The notes under the pieces are model-generated. The model searched no databases. It was not told where the DNA came from and worked only from the letters and a program-made list of their open reading frames with translations. A DNA stretch of 64,000 nt from assembly GCA_025667525.1 (NCBI GenBank), contig CM046881.1:28841580-28905579 (forward strand), in the 5' to 3' direction. A program made the position numbers and the translations under genes. This DNA is from Glebionis coronaria (Eukaryota; Streptophyta; Magnoliopsida; Asterales; Asteraceae). Positions 12,323 through 27,453 of this stretch are shown here, piece after piece; position 1 is the first letter of the stretch, and every line of letters starts with the position of its first letter.

Positions 12323-15300
12323 TTGACCAATGCTTGCCTGGATAAAAGTACTCCTTTTTTCAAGCATCCATTTTCTTAGTTGTGGTCTTGAAACGGAGTC
12401 ATGTATCACATGTTATGACCATTTTATTGCAACCCACGTTTTCAGATAATTTCAATATAAATTCGTTTTTGTATGTTAGCGATTGTGTTTGGTACTCTAT
12501 TTCTTGATAGCTCTCAATTTTAATAGAATAAAACATGGAATCAAATATTTCAGAGTCATATAATACATAAGCAAGTTGATCCTACATGAAATGTCAAAAA
12601 ATACTTGTCCTTCTTTTGCATATTATTCACTTATGTAGGCTTCCCAAGGTTAAACAATATCATTTTTAGGTCAAATAACATGAAGTGTTGTTAGAGCACA
12701 CTCATGTCTTGACCTTTATACTATAATGTGCCGTCGAGATGCTCTTTGTCTACTACATGCACAACTACCTCAAATACTAGCTGACCAACTTTTACACCAA
12801 TAAAACACAACCAAAACTAAACAGAGCAAACATATAGATGTGTTTTATCCAACAAGAATCCGGGCAAATACATTTTGCTTCTATGTGGTCTATATGGACT
12901 GGAAATAATTTTAGAGGTTTTTTCTTAGGTTTGGATGATTTGAGCTGGTTACGGCATTTTTAGCTGTTCTTGGTAGGTTTTTATCAGTTTTTGATCGGGT
13001 TTAGTCGCTTTTGACCAATGCTTGCCTGGATAAAACTACTCCTTTTTCAAGCATCCATTTTCTTAGTTATGGTCTTAAAACGGAGTCATGTATCACATGT
13101 TATGACCATTTTATTGCAACCCACGTTTTCAGATAATTTCAATATAAAATTGTTTTTGTATGTTAGTGATTGTGTTTGGTACTCTATTTCTTGATAGCTC
13201 TCAATTTTAATAGAATAAAACATGGAATCAAATATTTTAGAGTCATATAATACATAAGAAAGTTGATCCTACATGAAATGTCAAAAAATACTTGTCCTTC
13301 TTTTGCATATTATTCACCTATGTAGGCTTCCCAAGGTTAAACAATATCATTTTTAGGTCAAATAACATGACGTGTTGTTAGAGCACACTCATGTCTTGAC
13401 CTTTATACTATAATGTGCCGTCGAGATGCTCTTTGTCTACTACATTCACAACTACCTCAAATACTAGCTGACCAACTTTTACACCAATAAAACACAACCA
13501 AAACTAAACAGAGCAAACATATAGATGTGTTTTATCCAACAAGAATCCGGGAAAATACATTTTGCCTCTATGTGGTCTATATGGACTGGAAATAATTTTA
13601 GAGGTTTTTTCTTAGGTTTGGATGATTTGAGCCGGTTACGGCATTTTTAGCTGTTCTTGGTAGGTTTTTATCAGTTTTTGATCGGGTTTAGTCGCTTTTG
13701 ACCAATACTTGCCTGGATAAAAGTACTCCTTTTTTCAAGCATCCATTTTCTTGGTTGTGGTCTTGAAACGGAGTCATGTATCACATGTTATGACCATTTT
13801 ATTGCAACCACGTTTTCAGATAATTTCAATATAAATTTGTTTTTGTATGTTAGCGATTGTGTTTGGTACTCTATTTCTTGATAGCTCTTAATTTAAATAG
13901 AATAAAACATGGAATCAAATATTTTAGAGTCAAATAATACATAAGCAAGTTGATCCTACATGAAATGTCAAAAAATACTTGTCCTTCTTTTGCATATTAT
14001 TCACTTATGTAGGCTTCCCAAGGTTAAACAATATCATTTTTAGGTCAAATAACATGACGTGTTGTTAGAGCACACTCATGTCTTGACCTTTATACTATAA
14101 TGTGCCGTCGAGATTCTATTTGTCTACTACATTCACAACTACCTCAAATACTAGCTGACCAACTTTTACACCAATAAAACACAACCAAAACTAAACAGAG
14201 CAAACATATAGATGTGTTTTATCCAACAAGAATCCGGGCAAATACATTTTGCCTCTATGTGGTCTATATGGACTTGAAATAATTTTAGAGGTTTTTTCTT
14301 AGGTTTGGATGATTTGAGCCGGTTACGGCATTTTTAGCTGTTCTTGGTAGGTTTTTATCAGTTTTTGATCGGGTTTAGTCGCTTTTGACCAATGCTTGCC
14401 TGGATAAAAGTACTCCTTTTTTCAAGCATCCATTTTCTTAGTTGTGGTCTTGAAACGGAGTCATGTATCACATGTTATGACCATTTTATTGCAACCCACG
14501 TTTTCAGATAATTTCAATATAAATTCGTTTTTGTATGTTAGCGATTGTGTTTGGTACTCTATTTCTTGATAGCTCTCAATTTTAATAGAATAAAACATGG
14601 AATCAAATATTTCAGAGTCATATAATACATAAGCAAGTTGATCCTACATGAAATGTCAAAAAATACTTGTCCTTCTTTTGCATATTATTCACTTATGTAG
14701 GCTTCCCAAGGTTAAACAATATCATTTTTAGGTCAAATAACATGAAGTGTTGTTAGAGCACACTCATGTCTTGACCTTTATACTATAATGTGCCGTCGAG
14801 ATGCTCTTTGTCTACTACATGCACAACTACCTCAAATACTAGCTGACCAACTTTTACACCAATAAAACACAACCAAAACTAAACAGAGCAAACATATAGA
14901 TGTGTTTTATCCAACAAGAATCCGGGCAAATACATTTTGCTTCTATGTGGTCTATATGGACTGGAAATAATTTTAGAGGTTTTTTCTTAGGTTTGGATGA
15001 TTTGAGCTGGTTACGGCATTTTTAGCTGTTCTTGGTAGGTTTTTATCAGTTTTTGATCGGGTTTAGTCGCTTTTGACCAATGCTTGCCTGGATAAAACTA
15101 CTCCTTTTTCAAGCATCCATTTTCTTAGTTATGGTCTTGAAACGGAGTCATGTATCACATGTTATGACCATTTTATTGCAACCCACGTTTTCAGATAATT
15201 TCAATATAAAATTGTTTTTGTATGTTAGTGATTGTGTTTGGTACTCTATTTCTTGATAGCTCTCAATTTTAATAGAATAAAACATGGAATCAAATATTTT

Positions 15301-16446
15301 AGAGTCATATAATACATAAGAAAGTTGATCCTACATGAAATGTCAAAAAATACTTGTCCTTCTTTTGCATATTATTCACCTATGTAGGCTTCCCAAGGTT
15401 AAACAATATCATTTTTAGGTCAAATAACATGACGTGTTGTTAGAGCACACTCATGTATTGACCTTTATACTATAATGTGCCGTCGAGATGCTCTTTGTCT
15501 ACTACATTCACAACTACCTCAAATACTAGCTGACCAACTTTTACACCAATAAAACACAACCAAAACTAAACAGAGCAAACATATAGATGTGTTTTATCCA
15601 ACAAGAATCCGGGAAAATACATTTTGCCTCTATGTGGTCTATATGGACTGGAAATAATTTTAGAGGTTTTTTCTTAGGTTTGGATGATTTGAGCCGGTTA
15701 CGGCATTTTTAGCTGTTCTTGGTAGGTTTTTATCAGTTTTTGATCGGGTTTAGTCGCTTTTGACCAATACTTGCCTGGATAAAAGTACTCCTTTTTTCAA
15801 GCATCCATTTTCTTGGTTGTGGTCTTGAAACGGAGTCATGTATCACATGTTATGACCATTTTATTGCAACCACGTTTTCAGATAATTTCAATATAAATTT
15901 GTTTTTGTATGTTAGCGATTGTGTTTGGTACTCTATTTCTTGATAGCTCTTAATTTAAATAGAATAAAACATGGAATCAAATATTTTAGAGTCAAATAAT
16001 ACATAAGCAAGTTGATCCTACATGAAATGTCAAAAAATACTTGTCCTTCTTTTGCATATTATTCACTTATGTAGGCTTCCCAAGGTTAAACAATATCATT
16101 TTTAGGTCAAATAACATGACGTGTTGTTAGAGCACACTCATGTCTTGAGCTTTATACTATAATGTGCCGTCGAGATGCTATTTGTCTACTACATTCACAA
16201 CTACCTCAAATACTAGCTGACCAACTTTTACACCAATAAAACACAACCAAAACTAAACAGAGCAAACATATAGATGTGTTTTATCCAACAAGAATCCGGG
16301 CAAATACATTTTGCCTCTATGTGGTCTATATGGACTTGAAATAATTTTAGAGGTTTTTTCTTAGGTTTGGATGATTTGAGCCGGTTACGGCATTTTTAGC
16401 TGTTCTTGGTAGGTTTTTATCAGTTTTTGATCGGGTTTAGTCGCTT
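12323..16446 (+). repeat. A-B-C trimeric satellite HOR, two copies of 2062 bp
   Basis: Two consecutive three-monomer units at 12323-14384 and 14385-16446, both exactly 2062 bp. Each has A-like, B and C monomers (starts 12323/14385, 13011/15073, 13698/15760). I noticed only a handful of differences between them, for example ggtcttaaaacgg against ggtcttgaaacgg and gagattctatt against gagatgctatt. They lack the D monomer that precedes A in the flanking tetramers, so they are tetramers minus one monomer, or the reverse. Confidence 0.9.
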
Positions 16447-19400
16447 TTGACCAATGCTTGCCTGGATAAAAGTACTCCTTTTTTCAAGCATCCATTTTCT
16501 TAGTTGTGGTCTTGAAACGGAGTCATGTATCACATGTTATGACCATTTTATTGCAACCCACGTTGTCAGATAATTTCAATATAAATTTGTTTTTGTATGT
16601 TAGCGATTGTGTTTGGTACTCTATTTCTTGATAGCTCTCAATTTTAATAGAATAAAACATGGAATCAAATATTTCAGAGTCATATAATACATAAGCAAGT
16701 TGATCCTACATGAAATGTCAAAAAATACTTGTCCTTCTTTTGCATATTATTCACCTATGTAGGCTTCCCAAGGTTAAACAATATCATTTTTAGGTCAAAT
16801 AACATGACGTGTTGTTAGAGCACACTCATGTCTTAACCTTTATACTATAATGTGCCGTCGAGATGCTCTTTGTCTACTACATTCACAACTACCTCAAATA
16901 CTAGCTGACCAACTTTTACACCAATAAAACACAACAAAAACTAAACAGAGAAAACATATAGATGTGTTTTATCCATCAAGAATCCGGGCAAATACAATTT
17001 GACCGGATTCTATGTGGTCTATATGGGCTGGAAATAATTTTAGAGGTTTTTTCTTAGGTTTGGATGATTTGAGCCGGTTACGGCATTTTTAGCTGTTCTT
17101 GGTAGGTTTTTATCAGTTTTTGATCGGGTTTAGTTGCTTTTGACCAATGCTTGCCTGGATAAAAGTACTCCTTTTTTCAAGCATCCATTTTCTTAGTTGT
17201 GGTCTTGAAACGGAGTCATGTATCACATGTTATGACCATTTTATTGCAACCCACGTTTTCAGATAATTTCAATATAAATTTGTTTTTGTATGTTAGCGAT
17301 TGTGTTTGGTACTCTATTTCTTGACAGCTCTTAATTTTAATAGAATAAAACATGGAATCAAATATTTCAGAGTCATATAATACATAAGCAAGTTGATCCT
17401 ACATGAAATGTCAAAAAATACTTGTCCTTCTTTTGCATATTATTCACTTATGTAGGCTTCCCAAGGTTAAACAATATCATTTTTAGGTCAAATAACATGA
17501 AGTGTTGTTAGAGCACACTCATGTCTTGACCTTTATACTATAATGTGCCGTCGAGATGCTCTTTGTCTACTACATGCACAACTACCTCAAATACTAGCTG
17601 ACCAACTTTTACACCAATAAAACACAACCAAAACTAAACAGAGCAAACATATAGATGTGTTTTATCCAACAAGAATCCGGGCAAATACATTTTGCCTCTA
17701 TGTGGTCTATATGGACTGGAAATAATTTTAGAGGTTTTTTCTTAGGTTTGGATGATTTGAGCTGGTTACGGCATTTTTAGCTGTTCTTGGTAGGTTTTTA
17801 TCAGTTTTTGATCGGGTTTAGTCGCTTTTGACCAATGCTTGCCTGGATAAAACTACTCCTTTTTCAAGCATCCATTTTCTTAGTTATGGTCTTGAAACGG
17901 AGTCATGTATCACATGTTATGACCATTTTATTGCAACCCACGTTTTCAGATAATTTCAATATAAAATTGTTTTTGTATGTTAGTGATTGTGTTTGGTACT
18001 CTATTTCTTGATAGCTCTCAATTTTAATAGAATAAAACATGGAATCAAATATTTTAGAGTCATATAATACATAAGAAAGTTGATCCTACATGAAATGTCA
18101 AAAAATACTTGTCCTTCTTTTGCATATTATTCACCTATGTAGGCTTCCCAAGGTTAAACAATATCATTTTTAGGTCAAATAACATGACGTGTTGTTAGAG
18201 CACACTCATGTCTTGACCTTTATACTATAATGTGCCGTCGAGATGCTCTTTGTCTACTACATTCACAACTACCTCAAATACTAGCTGACCAACTTTTACA
18301 CCAATAAAACACAACCAAAACTAAACAGAGCAAACATATAGATGTGTTTTATCCAACAAGAATCCGGGCAAATACATTTTGCCTCTATGTGGTCTATATG
18401 GACTGGAAATAATTTTAGAGGTTTTTTCTTAGGTTTGGATGATTTGAGCCGGTTACGGCATTTTTAGCTGTTCTTGGTAGGTTTTTATCAGTTTTTGATC
18501 GGGTTTAGTCGCTTTTGACCAATACTTGCCTGGATAAAAGTACTCCTTTTTTCAAGCATCCATTTTCTTGGTTGTGGTCTTGAAACGGAGTCATGTATCA
18601 CATGTTATGACCATTTTATTGCAACCACGTTTTCAGATAATTTCAATATAAATTTGTTTTTGTATGTTAGCGATTGTGTTTGGTACTCTATTTCTTGATA
18701 GCTCTTAATTTAAATAGAATAAAACATGGAATCAAATATTTTAGAGTCAAATAATACATAAGCAAGTTGATCCTACATGAAATGTCAAAAAATACTTGTC
18801 CTTCTTTTGCATATTATTCACTTATGTAGGCTTCCCAAGGTTAAACAATATCATTTTTAGGTCAAATAACATGACGTGTTGTTAGAGCACACTCATGTCT
18901 TGACCTTTATACTATAATGTGCCGTCGAGATGCTATTTGTCTACTACATTCACAACTACCTCAAATACTAGCTGACCAACTTTTACACCAATAAAACACA
19001 ACCAAAACTAAACAGAGCAAACATATAGATGTGTTTTATCCAACAAGAATCCGGGCAAATACATTTTGCCTCTATGTGGTCTATATGGACTTGAAATAAT
19101 TTTAGAGGTTTTTTCTTAGGTTTGGATGATTTGAGCCGGTTACGGCATTTTTAGCTGTTCTTGGTAGGTTTTTATCAGTTTTTGATCGGGTTTAGTCGCT
19201 TTTGACCAATGCTTGCCTGGATAAAAGTACTCCTTTTTTCAAGCATCCATTTTCTTAGTTGTGGTCTTGAAACGGAGTCATGTATCACATGTTATGACCA
19301 TTTTATTGCAACCCACGTTGTCAGATAATTTCAATATAAATTCGTTTTTGTATGTTAGCGATTGTGTTTGGTACTCTATTTCTTGATAGCTCTCAATTTT

Positions 19401-21956
19401 AATAGAATAAAACATGGAATCAAATATTTCAGAGTCATATAATACATAAGCAAGTTGATCCTACATGAAATGTCAAAAAATACTTGTCCTTCTTTTGCAT
19501 ATTATTCACCTATGTAGGCTTCCCAAGGTTAAACAATATCATTTTTAGGTCAAATAACATGACGTGTTGTTAGAGCACACTCATGTCTTAACCTTTATAC
19601 TATAATGTGCCGTCGAGATGCTCTTTGTCTACTACATTCACAACTACCTCAAATACTAGCTGACCAACTTTTACACCAATAAAACACAACAAAAACTAAA
19701 CAGAGAAAACATATAGATGTGTTTTATCCATCAAGAATCCGGGCAAATACAATTTGACCGGATTCTATGTGGTCTATATGGGCTGGAAATAATTTTAGAG
19801 GTTTTTTCTTAGGTTTGGATGATTTGAGCCGGTTACGGCATTTTTAGCTGTTCTTGGTAGGTTTTTATCAGTTTTTGATCGGGTTTAGTTGCTTTTGACC
19901 AATGCTTGCCTGGATAAAAGTACTCCTTTTTTCAAGCATCCATTTTCTTAGTTGTGGTCTTGAAACGGAGTCATGTATCACATGTTATGACCATTTTATT
20001 GCAACCCACGTTTTCAGATAATTTCAATATAAATTTGTTTTTGTATGTTAGCGATTGTGTTTGGTACTCTATTTCTTGACAGCTCTTAATTTTAATAGAA
20101 TAAAACATGGAATCAAATATTTCAGAGTCATATAATACATAAGCAAGTTGATCCTACATGAAATGTCAAAAAATACTTGTCCTTCTTTTGCATATTATTC
20201 ACTTATGTAGGCTTCCCAAGGTTAAACAATATCATTTTTAGGTCAAATAACATGAAGTGTTGTTAGAGCACACTCATGTCTTGACCTTTATACTATAATG
20301 TGCCGTCGAGATGCTCTTTGTCTACTACATGCACAACTACCTCAAATACTAGCTGACCAACTTTTACACCAATAAAACACAACCAAAACTAAACAGAGCA
20401 AACATATAGATGTGTTTTATCCAACAAGAATCCGGGCAAATACATTTTGCCTCTATGTGGTCTATATGGACTGGAAATAATTTTAGAGGTTTTTTCTTAG
20501 GTTTGGATGATTTGAGCTGGTTACGGCATTTTTAGCTGTTCTTGGTAGGTTTTTATCAGTTTTTGATCGGGTTTAGTCGCTTTTGACCAATGCTTGCCTG
20601 GATAAAACTACTCCTTTTTCAAGCATCCATTTTCTTAGTTATGGTCTTGAAACGGAGTCATGTATCACATGTTATGACCATTTTATTGCAACCCACGTTT
20701 TCAGATAATTTCAATATAAAATTGTTTTTGTATGTTAGTGATTGTGTTTGGTACTCTATTTCTTGATAGCTCTCAATTTTAATAGAATAAAACATGGAAT
20801 CAAATATTTTAGAGTCATATAATACATAAGAAAGTTGATCCTACATGAAATGTCAAAAAATACTTGTCCTTCTTTTGCATATTATTCACCTATGTAGGCT
20901 TCCCAAGGTTAAACAATATCATTTTTAGGTCAAATAACATGACGTGTTGTTAGAGCACACTCATGTCTTGACCTTTATACTATAATGTGCCGTCGAGATG
21001 CTCTTTGTCTACTACATTCACAACTACCTCAAATACTAGCTGACCAACTTTTACACCAATAAAACACAACCAAAACTAAACAGAGCAAACATATAGATGT
21101 GTTTTATCCAACAAGAATCCGGGCAAATACATTTTGCCTCTATGTGGTCTATATGGACTGGAAATAATTTTAGAGGTTTTTTCTTAGGTTTGGATGATTT
21201 GAGCCGGTTACGGCATTTTTAGCTGTTCTTGGTAGGTTTTTATCAGTTTTTGATCGGGTTTAGTCGCTTTTGACCAATACTTGCCTGGATAAAAGTACTC
21301 CTTTTTTCAAGCATCCATTTTCTTGGTTGTGGTCTTGAAACGGAGTCATGTATCACATGTTATGACCATTTTATTGCAACCACGTTTTCAGATAATTTCA
21401 ATATAAATTTGTTTTTGTATGTTAGCGATTGTGTTTGGTACTCTATTTCTTGATAGCTCTTAATTTAAATAGAATAAAACATGGAATCAAATATTTTAGA
21501 GTCAAATAATACATAAGCAAGTTGATCCTACATGAAATGTCAAAAAATACTTGTCCTTCTTTTGCATATTATTCACTTATGTAGGCTTCCCAAGGTTAAA
21601 CAATATCATTTTTAGGTCAAATAACATGACGTGTTGTTAGAGCACACTCATGTCTTGACCTTTATACTATAATGTGCCGTCGAGATGCTATTTGTCTACT
21701 ACATTCACAACTACCTCAAATACTAGCTGACCAACTTTTACACCAATAAAACACAACCAAAACTAAACAGAACAAACATATAGATGTGTTTTATCCAACA
21801 AGAATCCGGGCAAATACATTTTGCCTCTATGTGGTCTATATGGACTTGAAATAATTTTAGAGGTTTTTTCTTAGGTTTGGATGATTTGAGCCGGTTACGG
21901 CATTTTTAGCTGTTCTTGGTAGGTTTTTATCAGTTTTTGATCGGGTTTAGTCGCTT
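16447..21956 (+). repeat. D-A-B-C tetrameric satellite HOR, two copies of 2755 bp
   Basis: Two consecutive four-monomer units at 16447-19201 and 19202-21956, both 2755 bp. D monomers start at 16447 and 19202, A at 17140 and 19895, B at 17828 and 20583, and C at 18515 and 21270. C carries the gcaaccacg deletion at 18620 and 21375. By eye the copies differ at very few positions, such as aaatttg against aaattcg near 16587 and 19342. This degree of identity points to recent duplication of the whole tetramer. Confidence 0.92.
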
Positions 21957-23332
21957 TTGACCAATGCTTGCCTGGATAAAAGTACTCCTTTTTTCAAGCA
22001 TCCATTTTCTTAGTTGTGGTCTTGAAACGGAGTCATGTATCACATGTTATGACCATTTTATTGCAACCCACGTTTTCAGATAATTTCAATATAAATTCGT
22101 TTTTGTATGTTAGCGATTGTGTTTGGTACTCTATTTCTTGATAGCTCTCAATTTTAATAGAATAAAACATGGAATCAAATATTTCAGAGTCATATAATAC
22201 ATAAGCAAGTTGATCCTACATGAAATGTCAAAAATACTTGTCCTTCTTTTGCATATTATTCACCTATGTAGGCTTCCTAAGGTTAAACAATATCATTTTT
22301 AGGTCAAATAACATGACGTGTTGTTAGAGCACACTCATGTCTTGACCTTTATACTATAATGTGCCGTCGAGATGCTCTTTGTCTACTACATTCACAACTA
22401 CCTCAAATACTAGCTGACCAACTTTTACACCAATCAAACACAACCAAAACTAAACAGAGCAAACATATAGATGTGTTTTATCCAACAAGAATCCGGGCAA
22501 ATACATTTTGCCTCTATGTGGTCTATATGGACTGGAAATAATTTTAGAGGTTTTTTCTTAGGTTTGGATGATTTGAGCCGGTTACGGCATTTTTAGCTGT
22601 TCTTGGTAGGTTTTTATCAGTTTTTGATCGGGTTTAGTCTCTTTTGACCAATGCTTGCCTGGATAAAAGTACTCCTTTTTTCAAGCATCCATTTTCTTAG
22701 TTGTGGTCTTGAAACGGAGTCATGTATCACATGTTATGACCATTTTATTGCAACCCACGTTTTCAGATAATTTCAATATAAATTTGTTTTTGTATGTTAG
22801 CGATTGTGTTTGGTACTCTATTTCTTGATAGCTCTCAATTTTAATAGAATAAAACATGGAATCAAATATTTCAGAGTCATATAATACATAAGCAAGTTGA
22901 TCCTACATGAAATGTCAAAAAATACTTGTCCTTCTTTTGCATATTATTCACCTATGTAGGCTTCCCAAGGTTAAACAATATCATTTTTAGGTCAAATAAC
23001 ATGACGTGTTGTTAGAGCACACTCATGTCTTGACCTTTATACTATAATGTGCCGTCGAGATGCTCTTTGTCTACTACATTCACAACTACCTCAAATACTA
23101 GCTGACCAACTTTTACACCAATAAAACACAACCAAAACTAAACAGAGCAAACATATAGATGTGTTTTATCCAACAAGAATCCGGGCAAATACATTTTTGC
23201 CTCTATGTGGTCTATATGGACTGGAAATAATTTTAGAGGTTTTTTCTTAGGTTTGGATGATTTGAGCCGGTTACGGCATTTTTAGCTGTTCTTGGTAGGT
23301 TTTTATCAGTTTTTGATCGGGTTTAGTCGCTT
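21957..23332 (+). repeat. Transitional satellite monomers between HOR domains
   Basis: Two monomers start at 21957 and 22644. The first shares aaattcg with the A- and D-type units to its left but lacks the D insertion. It has caatcaaac where others have caataaaac, and this removes a stop in one frame and produces a chance 60-codon frame at 22359-22541. The second has seven to eight consecutive T near acattttt at about 23190. They sit between the D-A-B-C domain and the P-Q-Y domain. Confidence 0.75.
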
Positions 23333-26300
23333 TTGACCAATGCTTGCCTGGATAAAAGTACTGCGTTTTTCAAGCATCCATTTTCTTAGTTGTGGTCTTG
23401 AAACGGAGTCATGTATCACATGTTATGACCATTTTATTGCAACCCACGTTTTCAGATAATTTCAATATAAATTTGTTTTTGTATGTTAGCGATTGTGTTT
23501 GGTACTCTATTTCTTGATAGCTCTCAATTTTAATAGAATAAAACATGGAATCAAATATTTTAGAGTCATATAATACATAAGCAAGTTGATCCTACATGAA
23601 ATGTCAAAAAATACTTGTCCTTCTTTTGCATATTATTCACATATGTAGGCTTCCCAAGGTTAAACAATATCATTTTAGGTCAAATAACATGACGTGTTGT
23701 TAGAGCACACTCATGTCTTGACTTTATACTATAATGTGCCGTCGAGATGCTCTTTGTCTACTACATTCACAACTACCTCAAATACTAGCTGACCAACTTT
23801 TACACCAATAAAACACAACCAAAACTAAACAGAGCAAACATATAGATGTGTTTTATCCAACAAGAATCCGGGCAAATACATTTTGCCTCTATGTGGTCTA
23901 TATGGACTGGAAATAATTTTAGAGGTTTTTTCTTAGGTTTGGATGATTTGAGCCGGTTACGGCATTTTTAGCTGTTCTTGGTAGGTTTTTATCAGTTTTT
24001 GATCGGGTTTAGTCGCTTTTGACCAATGCTTGCCTGGATAAAAGTACTCCTTTTTCAAGCATCCATTTTCTTAGTTATGGTCTTGAAACGGAGTCATGTA
24101 TCACATGTTATGACTATTTTATTGCAACCCACGTTTTCAGATAATTTCAATATAAATTTGTTTTTGTATGTTAGCGATTGTGTTTGGTACTCTATTTCTT
24201 GATAGCTCTCAATTTTAATAGAATAAAACATGGAATCAAATATTTTAGAGTCATATAATACGTAAGCAAGTTGATCCTACATGAAATGTCAAAAAATACT
24301 TGTCCTTCTTTTGCATATTATTCACCTATGTAGGCTTCCCAAGGTTAAACAATATCATTTTTAGGTCAAATAATATGACGTGTTGTTAGAGCACACTCAT
24401 GTCTTGACCTTTATACTATAATGTGCCGTCGAGATGCTCTTTGTCTACTACATTCACAACTACCTCAAATACTAGCTGACCAACTTTTACACCAATAAAA
24501 CACAACCAAAACTAAACAGAGCAAACATATAGATGTGTTTTATCCAACAAGAATCCGGGCAAATACATTTTGCCTCTATGTGGTCTATATGGACTGGAAA
24601 TAATTTTAGAGGTTTTTTCTTAGGTTTGGATGATTTGAGCCGGTTACGGCATTTTTAGCTGTTCTTGGTAGGTTTTTATCAGTTTTTGATCGGGTTTAGT
24701 CGCTTTTGACCAATGCTTGCCTGGATAAAAGTACTGCGTTTTTCAAGCATCCATTTTCTTAGTTGTGGTCTTGAAACGGAGTCATGTATCACATGTTATG
24801 ACCATTTTATTGCAACCCACGTTTTAAGATAATTTCAATATAAATTTGTTTTTGTATGTTAGCGATTGTGTTTGGTACTCTATTTCTTGATAGCTCTCAA
24901 TTTTAATAAAATAAAACATGGAATTAAATATTTTAGAGTCATATAATACATAAGCAAGTTGATCCTACATGAAATGTCAAAAAATACTTGTCCTTCTTTT
25001 GCATATTATTCACCTATGTAGGCTTCCCAAGGTTAAACAATATCATTTTTAGGTCAAATAATATGACGTGTTGTTAGAGCACACTCATGTCTTGACCTTT
25101 ATACTATAATGTGCCGTCGAGATGCTCTTTGTCAACTACATTCACAACTACCTCAAATACTAGCTGACCAACTTTTACACCAATAAAACACAACCAAAAC
25201 TAAACAGAGCAAACATATAGATGTGTTTTATCCAACAAGAATCCGGGCAAATACATTTTGCCTCTATGTGGTCTATATGGACTGGAAATAATTTTAGAGG
25301 TTTTTTCTTAGGTTTGGATGATTTGAGCCGGTTACGGCATTTTTAGCTGTTCTTGGTAGGTTTTTATCAGTTTTTGATCGGGTTTAGTCGCTTTTGACCA
25401 ATGCTTGCCTGGATAAAAGTACTCCTTTTTCAAGCATCCATTTTCTTAGTTATGGTCTTGAAACGGAGTCATGTATCACATGTTATGACCATTTTATTGC
25501 AACCCACGTTTTCAGATAATTTCAATATAAATTTGTTTTTGTATGTTAGCGATTGTGTTTGGTACTCTATTTCTTGATAGCTCTCAATTTTAATAGAATA
25601 AAACATGGAATCAAATATTTTAGATTCATATAATACATAAGCAAGTTGATCCTACATGAAATGTCAAAAAATACTTGTCCTTCTTTTGCATATTATTCAC
25701 ATATGTAGGCTTCCCAAGGTTAAACAATATCATTTTAGGTCAAATAACATGACGTGTTGTTAGAGCACACTCATGTCTTGACTTTATACTATAATGTGCC
25801 GTCGAGATGCTCTTTGTCTACTACATTCACAACTACCTCAAATACTAGCTGACCAACTTTTACACCAATAAAACACAACCAAAACTAAACAGAGCAAACA
25901 TATAGATGTGTTTTATCCAACAAGAATCCGGGCAAATACATTTTGCCTCTATGTGGTCTATATGGACTGGAAATAATTTTAGAGGTTTTTTCATAGGTTT
26001 GGATGATTTGAGCCGGTTACGGCATTTTTAGCTGTTCTTGGTAGGTTTTTATCAGTTTTTGATCGGGTTTAGTCGCTTTTGACCAATGCTTGCCTGGATA
26101 AAAGTACTCCTTTTTCAAGCATCCATTTTCTTAGTTATGGTCTTGAAACGGAGTCATGTATCACATGTTATGACCATTTTATTGCAACCCACGTTTTCAG
26201 ATAGTTTCAATATAAATTTGTTTTTGTATGTTAGCGATTGTGTTTGGTACTCTATTTCTTGATAGCTCTCAATTTTAATAGAATAAAACATGGAATCAAA

Positions 26301-27453
26301 TATTTTAGAGTCATATAATACGTAAGCAAGTTGATCCTACATGAAATGTCAAAAAATACTTGTCCTTCTTTTGCATATTATTCACCTATGTAGGCTTCCC
26401 AAGGTTAAACAATATCATTTTTAGGTCAAATAATATGACGTGTTGTTAGAGCACACTCATGTCTTGACCTTTATACTATAATGTGCCGTCGAGATGCTCT
26501 TTGTCTACTACATTCACAACTACCTCAAATACTAGCTGACCAACTTTTACACCAATAAAACACAACCAAAACTAAACAGAGCAAACATATAGATGTGTTT
26601 TATCCAACAAGAATCCGGGCAAATACATTTTGCCTCTATGTGGTCTATATGGACTGGAAATAATTTTAGAGGTTTTTTCTTAGGTTTGGATGATTTGAGC
26701 CGGTTACGGCATTTTTAGCTGTTCTTGGTAGGTTTTTATCAGTTTTTGATCGGGTTTAGTCGCTTTTGACCAATGCTTGCCTGGATAAAAGTACTGCGTT
26801 TTTCAAGCATCCATTTTCTTAGTTGTGGTCTTGAAACGGAGTCATGTATCACATGTTATGACCATTTTATTGCAACCCACGTTTTAAGATAATTTCAATA
26901 TAAATTTGTTTTTGTATGTTAGCGATTGTGTTTGGTACTCTATTTCTTGATAGCTCTCAATTTTAATAAAATAAAACATGGAATTAAATATTTTAGAGTC
27001 ATATAATACATAAGCAAGTTGATCCTACATGAAATGTCAAAAAATACTTGTCCTTCTTTTGCATATTATTCACCTATGTAGGCTTCCCAAGGTTAAACAA
27101 TATCATTTTTAGGTCAAATAATATGACGTGTTGTTAGAGCACACTCATGTCTTGACCTTTATACTATAATGTGCCGTCGAGATGCTCTTTGTCAACTACA
27201 TTCACAACTACCTCAAATACTAGCTGACCAACTTTTACACCAATAAAACACAACCAAAACTAAACAGAGCAAACATATAGATGTGTTTTATCCAACAAGA
27301 ATCCGGGCAAATACATTTTGCCTCTATGTGGTCTATATGGACTGGAAATAATTTTAGAGGTTTTTTCTTAGGTTTGGATGATTTGAGCCGGTTACGGCAT
27401 TTTTAGCTGTTCTTGGTAGGTTTTTATCAGTTTTTGATCGGGTTTAGTCGCTT
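23333..27453 (+). repeat. P-Q-Y trimeric satellite HOR, two copies
   Basis: Units at 23333-25393 (2061 bp) and 25394-27453 (2060 bp). P monomers (23333, 25394) lack one T in catttttagg and one c in gacctttat. Q monomers (24019, 26079) have tacgtaag and aatatgacg. Y monomers (24706, 26766) have actgcg, taataaaataaaac, ggaattaaat and gttttaagat. The second P lacks the actgcg marker of the first, so marker exchange has occurred within the unit. A further P-Q-Y copy lies at 28832-30892. Confidence 0.88.

Noticed and set aside
22359..22541. 60-codon frame in the satellite
   Set aside because: Opened by a single caatcaaac variant; no other monomer keeps it.
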